Assembly: GCA_013399875.1 (NCBI GenBank)
Contig: VXAZ01006320.1
Coordinates: forward strand, 647,148-711,147
Direction of reading: 5' to 3'
DNA from: Gymnorhina tibicen
Lineage: Eukaryota; Chordata; Aves; Passeriformes; Artamidae
DNA: 64,000 nt
Part shown: in pieces, positions 27,531 to 41,700 of the stretch
Layout: every line of letters begins with the position of its first letter
Numbering within the stretch: the stretch's first letter is position 1
The notes under the pieces: generated by a model
Told to the model about the DNA's origin: nothing
What the model saw: only the letters and a program-made list of their open reading frames with translations
Databases searched by the model: none
Position numbers and translations under genes: made by a program

Positions 27531-30500
27531 ATCATTCATCTAGCTGAAATATAGCTGGCTTCGCTTCAGAACTAAGTTGTATAACTGCACACAATAAAAC
27601 TATATGGCAAAGTCAGAGAGAAAAAAATGAAAAGCAACTGTTCATGTTGGATTACAGCACAAATTCCAAGTTTGGGAAGTCAGCAGAACGCCAGTCTCTC
27701 TGGGTGAAATTTAGAGGAACATTGAGGATTGCATTCAAACTTGTGGGGAAGATCTTGCAGCATCACTAACGACCCAGCCTTTGGGTTTACCTCTAAATGA
27801 AAATGTAGTACCTCTGGCAGCAAAATGTCTCTACTAGCATCAGAGAGGGGTCAGGTGATATCCAGTGAGTGATCAACATTCATTTCTGAATCACCTGCCT
27901 TTCCTCAAAGGTCCCCCAGCTTAGCATCAATCCCTGAAGCCAGTGAAGATTAATATTTCTGAAGAGCCAGTATGAGCATAGCCTGAGCACAAAACTGCTT
28001 CTAACACTTCTGTTAGGCCAGGAGCACTCAGCAGAGTTTCAGAGAGAAGCCAGTCAGGCTACAGGATGTGGTTGCTTTTACTCTAAATACTGTAGTCAAC
28101 AGCATGATAGGAATGAAGTCCCTCATATGCCAGTGTGATTGTGTGGGGAAGGTGGGACTGTATTTCCAGCTGTGGATCACATTAGCTAGTTAAGATGCAT
28201 GACCCTCTCTAGCTTCTGGAGCTTGGAGATCTGCACAAAGGTTGCTGACAGGCCACCACACTCATCCAAAACCACAATGCTAATTGTTGTTATCCATATA
28301 GAAATTTTCTGTTGCGTTCTCCATCACAAAGCGCACATTACAGGCAGGAGCCTGCTCTTAGTGGGCTCTTCATTTTCCTCACTGCCTTCAAGTGCCCAGC
28401 TCTCACGTATTTGCATCATAACAAATTTCACATATTCAAGTGACCAGCATTTCATTCAGAAACCTTTGATGATGGATGTCTGGGGGAGTCAGCTCTGCTC
28501 AAAAGCCCTAATTCTGGTGATTTTTCCATTTCAAGCCTCAAAGTACATTGAGTTCTAAGTGGTTCCCATGCAGAGGTTTTCCTTTGCAAATAAAGGCTAA
28601 AAACATTAGCGTAACACCACCTGTGATACTGCAGAACCTAAATCTATTTCATATAGCAAGGGTACTAGCCCTGCATTGGGAATTTCCTTTATCTTACAAT
28701 ACCCTGCACTTCTAACGGCCTATCACAGCACTGGAGCCAGAGCTCTTCTTACAGGTATCCCCATGCCTCTTTACACTTTCAGCAGGCTCAGAAGATTGCA
28801 GAAACATGAGACGGTAGAAACACAAAGTACTATTCATCCTTCTTCCCAACCAGAGGTTCACCAGGCAAGCCACTTTGCACGTCCTTTTCCCTGAGAAAGT
28901 TGCATTGCTAGTGGCAAGAAGTCAATGGGATACCTGGGCTGGTGTTTCATCACGGCACTCCTGTCTGTTGAGGAACTGGCTCACAGTGAGGTGCATCCCC
29001 TGCTGAAGCAATATCACTTTCTGCCACCTTCATCTCTGTCCTTGCCTCCTCCAGTCTCACAGCACAATTACAGGACAGCTGCAGGCATACTTGCCCTCTT
29101 TCCTTTACACCATCCGTTTCTCTTCCTCATTCACAGATATATCAATAAGGTGACTGTTTTCTGTGGTTAAAATTATATCCCCAGGTATTTTAAACGTGTA
29201 GTCAAAGTAGATTTGACTAGTCTGAATTCACGTTTGAAGAATAAATAGGAACATGGAAAGATGCTGGAATAAAAGCTATTGCAATCAAAGACTGGAGATC
29301 TCCAGCTATGTCTTGAGAGACTTGATCTGGATATAAGAGAGCCCTTCCAATTCAAGGAAGCACAACTGCTGTGTGACTCTTTCACCTCCAAGTCCTCTTA
29401 TAATTTCTCATCTCCATGTAGGTTTTCTTGTTCCTAAAAGCCATCCCTTTCCAAGCTATTTGCTATGGCATACCATCCCGAACACAGAAAATACCTCCTC
29501 AGCCAGGGAGCTTACTGGGACAGACACGAGTCAGTCAGCACCAACTGATAAGGAATAATTCAATACAGTCTATTCTGAAGTCTCTGGCCCTGGGACACTA
29601 ATCCAGAAGCTAATAAAGCAGTAATCCCTTGCTGAACCGCAGGCTCTGTTTCCCACATCATTACTCCAGATTATATCTGCTCTCACCACCCTAAATATCC
29701 CTTGCCTCCCTTCTTCCCCACCTTGCACTCTCCTCACTAGTGTGACATCCTTACAGCCACCTTTCAGGACCCATGAATGGAGCCATTGATACTCAGTTAT
29801 TTCAGCCTTCCCTCCTGAACTACTGCTATGCCAAAGCACAGGCTATTTGGTTTGCTTTTTGAGCTGGTGGGGTTTTAGCTTGTCTCAGAAATGCCCCTGG
29901 TACCCCAGCATGGAAGCTGTTTCTGGTGCCCAGGGAGCTGCTGAGAGACAGTAAAAAAAAAAAAAAGAAAAATGTTTCACCTTCAAAAAGTGTTCTGCCC
30001 ACTTTCCCAGGCACCCCAACCTGCCCCTGAAGGGGAGATGTAAAAATTATCCAACCTGAGGTCCTGGTTGCAAGCTTGTAATCTCCATTTACTCTGTCAG
30101 CTGCTCGCTCATCTGTAACGGGAAGCTCTAAGCCTTGTCATGGATCAGCCAACCCCCGGTTCAGTTCGTCTTCCCGTAAACACCTCTGGCAGGTACAAGG
30201 AAGGAGGGGGTAAGGGAAAGAGACACGCAGGTCCCCGGCAAAGCACGGCTCTACTGCCCCAGGTCAAGCCCTTCACACAGTTTGGTCTCCCTGTGGCAAC
30301 TACCAGATGCTACAGAGAAGGTAAATGATGCAGAAGCATCGATCTTCTGTGTTAGTCTTATCAGGCTCCTAATAAATAGGAACTGCCCAAGGACCCGAAA
30401 CATAGGGTTTAACGTAATATCAGTAAACATTATGCATTCTGAAATCTCTGGATTTTCTCAGTCAGCTCTCATGTGTCCAGCACAAATGGATCTTGCAGGG

Positions 30501-32772
30501 GTTTAGCTTTCAGCGATGTGCTGGGACAGGAAGTTAGTTTTACAGCATGCTTTTACTTTACTGGAGCTCAGTTCCAAGCTTGCCATCTTTTAATTTAATC
30601 AGATGTCCTTTGAATAAGGTGCTGTATTTTAGGCATGCCGAAGAGGCTGACATAGGGAGAGCTGAAGTGCTGTTTCTCTCTCACTTTTGGAAAAGCTCAC
30701 CACTAGAATTTATTCTGAGACATAAGAGCCAAAGAGCAAAGACAATGGAGCTTTAAAAGGATACAGGAAAAGAGATACCAAATGCTCCCAACATCCATCA
30801 ATGTGTAAGCACAAATTATTTGCTTTCAGCAGGAGTCTCAAGATGTCAAACACTTCTACTACCAGTGAGTATAAGGGTTACAGGGTACATTACTATGTTG
30901 CAGGGTAGGCTGTTCTGAGCGCTCTCCCTTGATTTTGGGGTTAAGAAAGGCTCTCCATCTTTCACATGGATTTGACTTTACTCCGATTTTTAAAAACAAA
31001 GCAGCACTCAAAGTGATCTGTGTGCTTCAAATCACAAACAAATTCAAGAGGCACAATAGAGCTACAGCAGTTGCCCTAGTTGGTAAAATGCTATTTAAAG
31101 AGGACTAAAGCTGACTACAGTCCTCATTTTTCATCTATCCCTCCTGCATCCCTTTCTTCTTTCCCATCTCTCCATACAATAAGGGAAAAGGATGCACTAT
31201 AAAAATCAACAGGTTAAGATGTTTCAGCTGCTTCTTTCCTGCCAACTAAGAATAGAAATGCAAAAGGAAGTACACAAGTTATCAGCCTGTCCTTCCTGGC
31301 AACTGCACTGCAGCTCTCAAACAACACATATCCCCCTATCATCCTGTGAGGGTAAGGAGACACCATATCCCTGCTTGCCCAGAACTGAGCCTAGGAACAA
31401 GCTTGATGACCTGGGACAACCTGGGAGTGAGTACAGGCATCTGATGCAAAAGGACATCACAGCATCTCTGGGCTCTTGAAATAAACAAAACAAAATTGCC
31501 AAAACACCCCCAGGCTACAAGTTTCCCCCTCTTTGATATGTTCTGTGGCTGCTAACCTGCCTGTAAACACTGCAGTTACAAAGCAGGCGGGCAATTCCTC
31601 AGCCAGCTGCATCCTCCCATGTGCCTTTTGTACTATTTCCTTTTGTCCTGCAATGAGGAGAATTTGCCAGCTCTCTCACCTCTCTGACAAGCACACAGGA
31701 CCCTCACAGCTCCATCCACAGAGCTCCTGGCTACCTGTTGGCCCTCAGTGTGACCTGCCTGTATTTGACGGCATTCATTTGAACTGAACACAAGGACTGT
31801 GATGAAGCCATGCTGCTGCATTGATGTCAGAAGATGTAAAAGTCAGGCAACCTCTTCTGACCCCATTGGCCATTCCTCTGTCCAAGAGACAAAACCTGTG
31901 ATGGCAACGCAATCCCTCCCCACGAACACCTTGCATCAGTCCAACTGCTCCTACCCTGGTAACAGCTTCTGTCCTTAAGCACCCGACTAGATCATTTAGG
32001 ATTTCAGGCGCAGCACGTTTGCTGCATCCCTGCCTGTAAGCTCTTTATGGAATCCTGGCAGCATGAGGATGCAGCACAGAGGTGGCAGGGGGCCGGAGAG
32101 AGGCGAAGGATGTTTTAGTGCTGAGTAGGCTCTCCTCCTGAAAGGACAATGACAACTCACAATTCATCCACTGCAGCTGCTCCCTTTTAACTGCCTATTT
32201 TGAATATTTACAGAAAGAGGAGAAATAATGAAACTACCTGCTGGGATTTTTTTTTTTCAGCAGGTTTTCTTCCAGAGAAGAGGCCAGCCTGACAGCACCC
32301 AGGCTGCCTCCAGTCCTCTGTTTATACCCAGCTGGCTGAGGCACTGCAAGTTTGTGCGCACACACACATCTCACCCACCTCAATACTGCCCTGCAGAAGG
32401 CTAAGGGAAGAGGTACAAAAGTCAGAGGCTGATGAAGACACTGCTTAATACTGTATTGATTTTTCTGACCTGGCACTGACAGATCTAAACTGAAGCCCAA
32501 AGCTGTTAGACCACTGCCAAATCTCAGCCCGGTGTTGATGACTTGATATACTGCTGACCAGGGCTGGACCACAGCACAAGAAAGCCTGAGAGGCTTAATG
32601 CCTCCCCTCTAAGGACTTATCATCTGACACTTCCCTACTAGAAGGCAACCTGATGCATTAACCAGAAACCCCAGGGGTCACGCAATAAATCTGCCTTTAC
32701 TGGGCATTTGCCTTCACCTCACACACTGGATGCAAGAGAACCATGGCTTGGAAGTGTCATCTCATAGCTGAG

Positions 32773-33990
32773 ATCATAGAATCAATTAGGTTGGAAAAGA
32801 CCTCCAAGATCATCAAATCCAACTGTTAATGTAGCACTGCCAAGTCCACCACTAAAACATGTCCCCAAGTGCCACATCTACGTGTCTCTTAAATATCTCC
32901 AGGGATGGTGACTCAACCACTTCCCTGAGTAGCCCGTTCCAGTGCTTCACAATCCTTTCAGGGACAAAACGTTTCCTAATTTTCTATCTACCCTTTCCCT
33001 GGCACAACCTGAGGCCATTTCCTCTTGTCACTTGTTACTCGGGAGATCAACTCCCATCTTGTTATGACCTCCTTTCAGGTAGTTGTAGAAAGCAACAAGA
33101 TCTTTCCTGAGCCTCCTTCTCTCCAGACTGCCCAGATCTCACTCTACTGCTTTCTTTCCTCAAGCAGATCAACACTCCTGCCCAGCTTGGTGTCTGCAGT
33201 CTGACTGAGGGAGCACTCAGTCCCCTCATCCAGATCACTGGTGAAGACTTTAAACAGACTGGCCCCAATACCGAGCGCTGTGGAACACCGCTGGTGACTG
33301 GCCACCAGCTAGATGCAACTCCATTCACCAGCATGCTTTAGGGTTGGCCATCCAGCAAGTTTTTTAACCCAGCAAAGTGAACACCCACCCAAGGCACAAG
33401 CAGCAATTATTTGGCTTTCTTGGCCTTCCCCTTGATTCCAGCCCAATGCCCAACCCTACTGTCACCACCATTAAGGTAGTTTAAATCTCTCTCCACGAGT
33501 GTGATTAACTCCTGCGCAAAGATCCTTTCCCCCTTTTGAGTCAGGTGTACTGTGTCTGTCACTGAAAGGCCTGGTGTTGTGTAAATTGGTCCATGATCAA
33601 AAACCCAAAATTCTGCCAGTGACAGCAGGCTTGTAGACAGGTACTGATGTGCTGCTTTTCCCATTTCTTCCCTCATCATTCCCTGCAACTGGAAGGATAG
33701 ATGAAAACACTACTTGTGCTTCTGACCCCTTAACCAGTTGTCCCAAGGCCCCAAAGTCTCTCTTGGCTGCCCTTAGGTTTGTAACTTGATTGCTGCCTAC
33801 CTGAATAATCAATAATGGAAGAAAATCCAAGGGCCATATCAGGGTAGGAAGCTTTTTCTTCACATCTTTAACCTGGGCCCCAGGAAGACAGCAGACTTCC
33901 CTAAGAGCTGTGTCCAGTCTGCATATGGAGCCTTCTATGATTTTGTTCCCCTCAGAAGGTAGTGTCCTATGAGAATGCCCAAGTCTTTCA
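32773..33990 (-). repeat. CR1 LINE, internally deleted (ORF1 esterase piece, RT end, 3' UTR)
   Basis: Read on the minus strand, the element begins with a frame of the SGNH-esterase type found in CR1 ORF1. Landmarks are LVKGSEAQVVFSSILPVAGN and, later, HLTQKGERIFAQELITLVER. A stop follows KGKAKKAK. The sequence then enters the end of the CR1 reverse transcriptase ([20 protein letters not shown]) and passes into the 3' UTR, which finishes ggtcttttccaacctaattg ... attctatgat at 32773. Endonuclease and most of the RT are absent, and frames are broken by stops. It is a dead copy. Orientation is opposite to plus and the left end is the true 3' terminus. The right end is approximate. Confidence 0.92.
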
Positions 33991-36900
33991 TGGAGAAGCA
34001 GTTTTGATGCAGGGTGGAGGTTGATTTAGCCTCACTAACACCTAAAAACCTGATGAACCATCAGCCTTCATTATTGCTTGGCTCCGCTTGCAGAGCCTTG
34101 TAGCTATTGTAGGGCAGCTTGAGATACAGCACAGCTGAAGCAGGCCTGAGCCAGGATGGATCCCAAGAGAAAAAGCTGTTTTCCTCATCTCAGGAAGGGG
34201 AGTCAAAAATGTGAGAGAGCTTGTTTTGCTTCTTCTCATCTGTCTGAGCTGCACATCCCCTTGTACAGCTCTCTATTCTGTCTTGTTTTTCAGGCTGTGC
34301 ACACAGAATCACATTCTTGATCTCCAGGCTACATTTAACATCACTTTACAGCCGTCCTCAAGGGGACTGCTGGGCAGCCAGCACTGCTGAGCCCTGTGGT
34401 TTGGAGAAGATGCAAGCGAGTATACTGTGCTAAGCAGTCCCACGGGTTTGTTCTGCCCTCAGCCCCGTGATGTTTGGGGTTTGGAAGGAAGACAGACTCT
34501 CCTGCTGGAGGAGCAAGGAGATCAGCTCCTCCCCAACTTTTGAGCTATAAAAGTGTTAGCCCCAAGGGTATCTCCCATGAGAGGGTGGCAACAACTGTCC
34601 AACAGGCTGAAATACAGATCCTTCAAGCTCCCACCCTTACCTCAGGACTAACAAGAACTCCCCCTGCTCTCTAATCACCAATGAGCATTGCCCGTGGGGT
34701 TTTTCCACCTTCCCCTCAGCTGTGGAGGCCTCTGTGAGCACAGGCATTTTGTGCAGGCACTGATGGACGATGATTGTTGTGGATGAGAGGGTGACTGCAC
34801 ACGAAGAGCATCCCAGCAAAGTTCAGTGGCTTGGAAGAGTTTTCCTCAAGGGGACAGAGTAGTACAAGCACAGGATTGTCCCTGTCAGACAGCTCATTTT
34901 CCCTACCCCTGTCCAAGAGAGTGAGAGAGCACTGTCTGCCTGCATTAAGGTGGTTGCACTGTTGGTAATTTGCAAACAGGCAGAGTTCACTTGGGGAAAA
35001 ACACAAAGTATGGCAGGGCAGGAGAGGAGAGACTATTTTAAAACACTTTCGTCTTTTGTTAAACGAAGTTATAAGACCTCTGGGGGAAAATCTATACCTA
35101 ATTAAAAGTTTAGCAAGTCCAAGGAGATAGTCAAGGCTACAGAAACCAATTGGTGGGAGCCTGAGACTTACCCACTAGCCCTTAATATGTTAATTCACAA
35201 TGTTTCCCAGAGATGAAAATGACCCAGAGCTGCACAGAGTGTCTAAGGCATTGCTTCTGGGAGTATCAGGTGAAAAGTTCTCAAGTTGTTGGTGATAGCA
35301 GCCATTGTTCTTTCAGGAAAAGAGACAAAAAGAAGCTGTTCAGCTATTTTGGAATAGACAATTGCAAAAAAAAAAAAAAAAAATCTGCCTGAATCAATCT
35401 TGCAATCACCAAGTCTGGTCAGCCTGAGTTTCCATGGTAAGCATTTCCACCAGGAGCTTAAAGCAAACGGTGATGGCAGTTTTGATGGAGGGGTGCAGAG
35501 AAAGACAGAGCAGGATGGGAGAGTCAGGCAGGCAGCCAGGGAAGCATTTCCCCCCCACACAGGGCAAGCTAAGGCTGAAAGAGACACAGAGGTTTGGGCA
35601 GCTGTGCTCAGGGAAACATGGCTGTGTATATTTCTTGTCAACAAAGACAGCTGCACCAAGGACAGACTCTCCTCCACTATCAATTATTTATTGAAAGAAC
35701 CCCTATACTCCTGAGCCTGTTGTTCAGGTCTGGAGGTGGCACTGGCTCTGGAAGGGTTTGGGAAATGCTGCATCTCCTGCAGCAAGCACCACAAAGCAAA
35801 CTCCAGTAGAAGGGCTGGTAATACAGCTCAGCTGAAGGGAGACAAAGCTGCCACTCATAGAACCAGAGAGTCACTTAGGTTGGAAAAGACCTTTAATCGA
35901 GGTCAGCTGTTAACCCAGTACTGCTAAATTCACCACAATCCTACACAAAGCTACACATCTTTTAAATCTGCTCAGCACCTCCAGTTCCAAGCCCAGAGCA
36001 CACACGATCACAAACGTAGGTCAAGAAATACAGAAGAGTAGTTGGAGGGTTTTACTCTGGGCCCTGTCGTCCCAGCATCCCACCTCTAAACCTCTCAAAG
36101 GCCAGGGGCAAAGATGCACCCAAAGGATCAGCTCCCCCCACCCCACTAAAACAGTCCCAGCACAGCAATCCCATGGCCTGGTTATGCACACACACTGCTG
36201 GCAAGAAAAGAAAAGCCCAAGTTGCTCTGCTGCGTGAGCACCCATCCCTGAGTTATTGAGAAAATACCATAACTTGTGCAATAGAGCTCTTCAGTGCCAG
36301 CAATAGCAGGAGGCAGACGCAGCACAGGGGACGGAGATTGCCAGCCCCCCCCCGCCACCCCCGCAGCACAGGCAGACACACAAACTTACCTTTCACTCCT
36401 TCCCTCACTAACTGTCTTATCGCCATAGCAACTGTAATCCTAGGTCATGCAGCTAGGAAAAAAGAATAAATATAGCACAAATGAAGATATACACTATCGC
36501 CAAACACAGCCTCAGTGGTAGAATCTAATTTTCATTAGAGGCATAACAGTGGTTTTGCATAATTATACATATATTAATGCCCAACATGCCCATCTTCAGT
36601 TGAAATTCATTAATTCAGTTCTAAATAAAAAGGATTGCTCATTGCAGGTTAATTTTTTTTTTTTTTTTGTTTTAAAGCAGAAGATATTTCTAAAAGCTCA
36701 AATCATACTTTCACAGCTTTTTCTTAATCCTGAGATTAACAGAGAAAGGAAAACACAAAGATTAAGTCGGCTCTGAAGTAAAAACATGGCAAAAAACATA
36801 ACAGGAAACTTTGCTGCTTTTGCAATGTGAGGAGTGAGAACAAGCAATAAAAAAATTTGGCCAGATGCTGCACTGTACCTGGAATTGAGTCCCAAAGGAA

Positions 36901-38654
36901 AGCATCTCACAGCCTTTGGTGCTTGGGGTGAAAGCCATACAGCAGCATCATACTGAGAAGAACACACCGCTGCAAGCGACCGAACACAGGTTTGGCTGGC
37001 ACCAGAATTTACTACACAGCTTGAGGTCAGCATTTACAAGAGGAGGCTTATTTACTCTAATGGCACAGATACAAGATAGCAGCACCAAGGGACAGCCCCA
37101 GCTAAGCACACTGCAAAGCAGAGAAATCCTTCCTCTGCATCCTTTCTTCTTTAATTTGCTTGTCTGGTTCCTTCATTACCAACTAAATGCAAACACTCTG
37201 AGGCTGGTACCTGACTCCCCTCTTTATTACTGTTTCCAGGTGGACCTTGTCTGAGTGATGGGAGCCCTTGGTGCTGGTCAGACCTCACCTTTCCAGTGTG
37301 TGGGGCAGTGCTTGGGGGGTGGTTATTGTCACTTCAGGTGGCAGGTACCTGGGTATGTGGGTGCTCTGGGCCTTCACAGTGAGCTCTTGTATTGCAAGCG
37401 TGCATGTGGCTCTAAGGATGCTCCTAAAATCCTGACTTGGTGCATGCTGGACTAAATAATAAAATAAATGCAGCATCCATAGGAAAGGTCTCTTCTCTAA
37501 CTTCTCAATATCCAGCCAGGGAGGCAAGGGAGAATCTACTATTTGGGTTTGTCTCCACAGAGGCTTATTAAGTTCCTTGCTTACTGAAAAGGCAAGAAGA
37601 ACTAGGACAAAGAGGGGGAGAGGAGGGTTGGGCTTGAGGAAAGGGTGTGGAGGAAGGAAAAAGGGGGAGGTGGCAGAATAAATGGAAAGATAAAGGAAGA
37701 GATGGAGAGAGGTCTGTCCTAAATAGCAACAGAAATCTCTCATGGCTGTCAGTCTCTAGTTCCTCTCTTCCTTGTGTTGTCATCAGTACACAGTTCAAAG
37801 CTCAGCCAGTGTGAGGGAGAAATCTCCCTTCTCACCCAAGCTTCTGCAGGAGGGAGAGGGAGCTCACTGCCTGTCTGTGACACTGTCCAAGCCTGTGTCT
37901 GCCCTGGCCAGGGTTTTGCTTGTCCTTCCCTCTGCAGTAGGGAGCCCTCAGTGACATGGACTTTTGGGATGTGCAGCAGGTCCAAATGTGGCCCCTTCAC
38001 TTCACACTGTGAGCATCTCCTGCCCCTGTCCTGGACATACCTGAGCCCTGGAAGCCCACCTGTCCATGATGAAAAGAGAAATAGCATCTTCCTTCAGATG
38101 CTGCTGGTCAAAAACAGTTTTGGTTTGTTTTTTTTTTTTTAATAATGAACATACACCTCTGGCACACTTGTGCCTACAGTGTCTATCCTCCCTTCTTGAG
38201 TGCCAGCCTAGACAGAAGAGGAGCTTTTTAGAGAGGTCAGATGGGGCCTGACAGAGGGTCCTGCTGGGCATGAGCTGTGAGCTCAGTGGAGGAAAGAACC
38301 CACCTTCTCTCTGTGGAGCTGTGCTGTAGGTGTGTGTGGGCTGTTTGCCCAGGATTGCCCACTGACTACAAAGGCTACCCAGCCTTCTGCCTGACCAGAA
38401 AGCAGTGGCAATGCTAAAACCTCCAGAAAAACAGGGAAAGTGTTCAAATGTCTGTGATAAAGTTTACTTGTGGGAGCAGGACAGGCATTGAGGTATGGTG
38501 GCTAATCCTGAGAAAAGATTCAAAATCTTCTCTGAACTGGTGAAGAGAACAAAACCAGCCACTCCTCCGATTTTTGTGTTGTCTGCAATTACCGCCTCTG
38601 GCTGCCAAAAATAGTTGGTAGGCCATGGAATGGCAAAACGAGACAGACAGCCAC
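33991..38654. other. Intergenic sequence, no gene supported
   Basis: Apart from the CR1 tail at 35855-35985, this is unique sequence. It contains an 18-bp A-run (35366-35383), a 16-bp T-run (36653-36668) and a C-rich run near 36340-36365. The longest frame (146 codons, minus strand, 35243-35683) crosses the A-run as poly-phenylalanine and is not a credible gene. Confidence 0.6.
35855..35985 (-). repeat. CR1 LINE 3' end
   Basis: It starts catagaaccagagagtcact, then ggttggaaaagaccttta, with the downstream order of a reverse-complemented CR1 tail (aaattcaccac, cacatcttttaaa, cacctccag). It is short and diverged. The 3' terminus is on the left. Confidence 0.85.
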
Positions 38655-38755
38655 TTGCTCCATCCCTGGAATTATTCAAGGCCAGGTTGGACACAGCTTT
38701 GAGCAACCTGGTCTAAGTGCAAGGTGTCCCTGCCCACGTAGGAAGGAATTGGGAT
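38655..38755 (+). repeat. CR1 LINE 3' fragment
   Basis: The segment tccctggaattattcaaggc ... ggttggacacagctttgagcaacctggtctaag ... ggtgtccctgcccac follows the CR1 3' UTR (tccctggaggtgttcaaggc, gggcaacctgatctag, ggtgtccctgcccatg). The element reads left to right and is cut off before its extreme 3' end. Confidence 0.85.
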
Positions 38756-41700
38756 ACGTTCAAGGAGGAGCTGAAATATGACCTAGGAAGTTTGTAGAGA
38801 CGAGCTTGTAGAGTTCCAGAAATATGGTTATCCCCTGCTTCTCTCCCACTGGCTCCTGCAGTTTTGATACAAGTTTAGTCTCTCCCTAGATGTTGCTTTC
38901 CTGCAGTTCCTGCACGTACAAATCCCTTGACATGCGAAACCAAGCCCCAGTGTATCCCTTGACATGCGAAACCAAGCCCCACTCCACCTGTCAGGGGTTT
39001 TCACCCGTGTTATCTGCTGGGACTCCCACAGTCCTCTGGCAGAAGCAGGGAGAGGGATAGCTCAGCTGGGGACCCCAGCAGGGTGGTCCCTTCCCTGCAA
39101 ACACGGTCACTGAGCCACACTGAGGAAAAGCAAAGCAGTAAGGATTCAAGGGATACAGTCCCTGTTCCCCTCTGGAGGGACATTTAAGCCAGCTCGAGAG
39201 GCAGAGGGGATGTGTGAGCATATCCAGCAGGATGAGCTTTATGATTTAGACAAACAGTGCAAATGCTTAAGTACCTACATCTAATACCTTTCCTGGCACT
39301 CTCACAAATGGACTCCCCTGCTCAGCCGTGCAGAGCAGTCTCAGATGCCGTCTCACAACAAGGACATACGTAATTCCATCCTTCTGCCTACAGGCACACC
39401 TGGAAATCATGCATGTGCAGTGTGGCCCTCCCCCTCTGCCCTGCCTCCCCCCTGGAGGGGACAGGCAAGTGATGCTCAGCCTGTCTCGCAGGGCCTGGGG
39501 ATCTCTGTGCCACGCATGGCACCTTGGAGGGTGGTGTCATGGGGTATAAACGTGAGGCAGGGGAGCAGGTGATTTGTTCCAATGTTTTGCTGAAGTCAAA
39601 CAGCAATTCCTGACCAGACAGAGAAATGGAAGATGTGGCAAACCCGCACTTCAGTGCTGAGCTGAAGCTGATGCATGCTCATACCAGGGCAGGGGCTCTC
39701 CTACCCCTCATGGGCTCTCACATGTTCCCACAGCAACAGCAAGGCAATCACATTCCTCCTTCTCTCTCGTGCACACTGATTAAAATCATGCTCATCACAA
39801 GTGCCTCAGCTCGAGCACCCAGCCCTTTAATTGCTGCAATGAAGGATATGAATGTAGGCGATTCTGAGGCCAGCAAAGCAGAAAATTAGCATTTAGCATG
39901 AAAATGATACCACTGCATCATCACCAGTGCAAAGCAAACAACACAATCAGCCAGGCTGCCTCTGTCCCTCCGCACCTGCGTGCTTGGACTCATCCAGTGC
40001 TGCAACAGCCCCACTGCTTTCCACACACCTGGGGCCTGTCTCTCTGAGGCTGCCACCAGGAGACAGGCAGGGGCTGCAAGGTGGCATCTGCTTGCTGACT
40101 CTGAGCTTTTGATGAAGCAGGTTTATACACTCCTGCTGAAATAATCCTCCCTCAGATGTCAAAAATGCCACATTAGCTGCTGCATTGATTCCTGTGGTAT
40201 TTACAGAGCAGAAGAATGCAGCAGCAAGCAGGGGTGAGGCTGGAGGGAAGAAACCTGCACCCCTGGGGTGTCCTGTGCCTCAAGGTCAATCATCCATATC
40301 AAGCCAGGAGTCAGATCTTCTCCTCCAGACCCTTAGCTCTCTCCATCATTACTGCAAATTCCCCTCAGGCCCTCTCACCTGTTTGTTACCTAGGCTGGTT
40401 GGACACAAATAGACATTAAAATGCTGCGTCCATAGAAGCCTAAAAGAAAAGGCTGGCTTTTTACCAGTCAGGCTGGGATGGAGCCATCATCTGGTAGATG
40501 ATAACTAACCTTGCAAATCTATGAGCAGCACAGGGGTGACTGCCATGCTTTCCCACCCCAGCCAGGGCTCTGCACACTGGTGGTTTCTACCACAGAGAGA
40601 GCTGCCATTGCCCTGGCCTTCCCCGTGTAGGTGCCTGAACATCCTTGCCCAAAAGGGAGAGTAATTCAACATGTTTCGACATGCGCCTGTGAGCTCTTTG
40701 GGCTCCTGAGCGAATCGATGATGCTGAGGTGCTACAGCTCGAGTTCTGAATAGCAGGCAGAGTAGCAATTTACATGGCATGAGGAGGGTCCCGCTGGTCC
40801 CCAGCAGTGCAAGACGGGGCTCACTGCCCTGGGGCAAGCAGAGACCTTTGCAACTCGTTGCAGGCAGTGTTGCCCAGACATTGCCTGTCTCAGTGCTGTG
40901 GGCACTGTTGGTGAGCAGTGTCCCGAGTCAGCAGTTTGGGCTGTTTACTGCTTTAATATATCCTTGAAAAAAGAGACCAGTGGGAGATCTGTTTATAAGC
41001 CACAACCACCCTGAAACGTATATGCCTACGCCCACGCACAGACACAAAGCAGCAGTGACTGTGGAAGCACACGAATAAATATTGAGCAGACACCAAGGGA
41101 TTTTCAGAATAGTCTCTCTATTTTTTTTTTTAATTCGATGCCATGTTGTTTGTTGTTGGCTGCCTTTTTTTTTTTTTTTTACCTTCCTGATTTATTTCCT
41201 ATGCCTGGGCTTACAATAACAGCAGAAACTAATCAGTGGCCAGTGATGATTAAGTCTCTCATGTGTTATTAACTCTACATTCAAGGTAAGGTAATTTCAA
41301 AAATCTGTGCCAAGAAATATAAATGTACAGGGAGGAAGGGGCAGTTGTATGTATATAGAGGGATTATACACACAAAAGCAGATCTTTTATCCACACCACC
41401 CTGTTTACATTGCGCTCAGCTTTTCTTCTTAGAAATATCTATTATTATCTAGAATATGTGTAGTACTTCTGTGCATTGATCATCTTGAAATGAACCCTTC
41501 ATATGATTCATATAAGGAGGTGGGAAAAGAAGTGTGTAAGTGAGAAGGTAAATTAACTGTGTTGGTGAAGTTGTAATTGAAAGGAGAAATTGGATCCTCC
41601 ACTTTCATTGTTATCCCAGCGATTATTAGATGCAGCTAAGGATGACAGTGGTAGTTTTAGAGGAAAGTCCACCTGGTACTTAATCTCCAAAGCTGTGATA

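Larger units (their letters stand above)
22711..32772. other. Intergenic sequence, no gene supported
   Basis: About 10 kb with no supported exon. The longest frame is 175 codons (plus, 25964-26491) and has no recognisable domain. Two places faintly resemble the 3' part of MIR/L2-type ancient repeats (listed separately at 26365-26545 and 27478-27530). The rest is unique sequence. Confidence 0.6.

Noticed and set aside
30050..30135. Possible MIR relic (gctcatctgtaacgggaagc)
   Set aside because: Only about 20 bp resembles the MIR tail and the core region does not match.
35366..35383. 18-bp A-run as the tail of a processed pseudogene
   Set aside because: No coding-like sequence or target-site duplication was recognised next to it.
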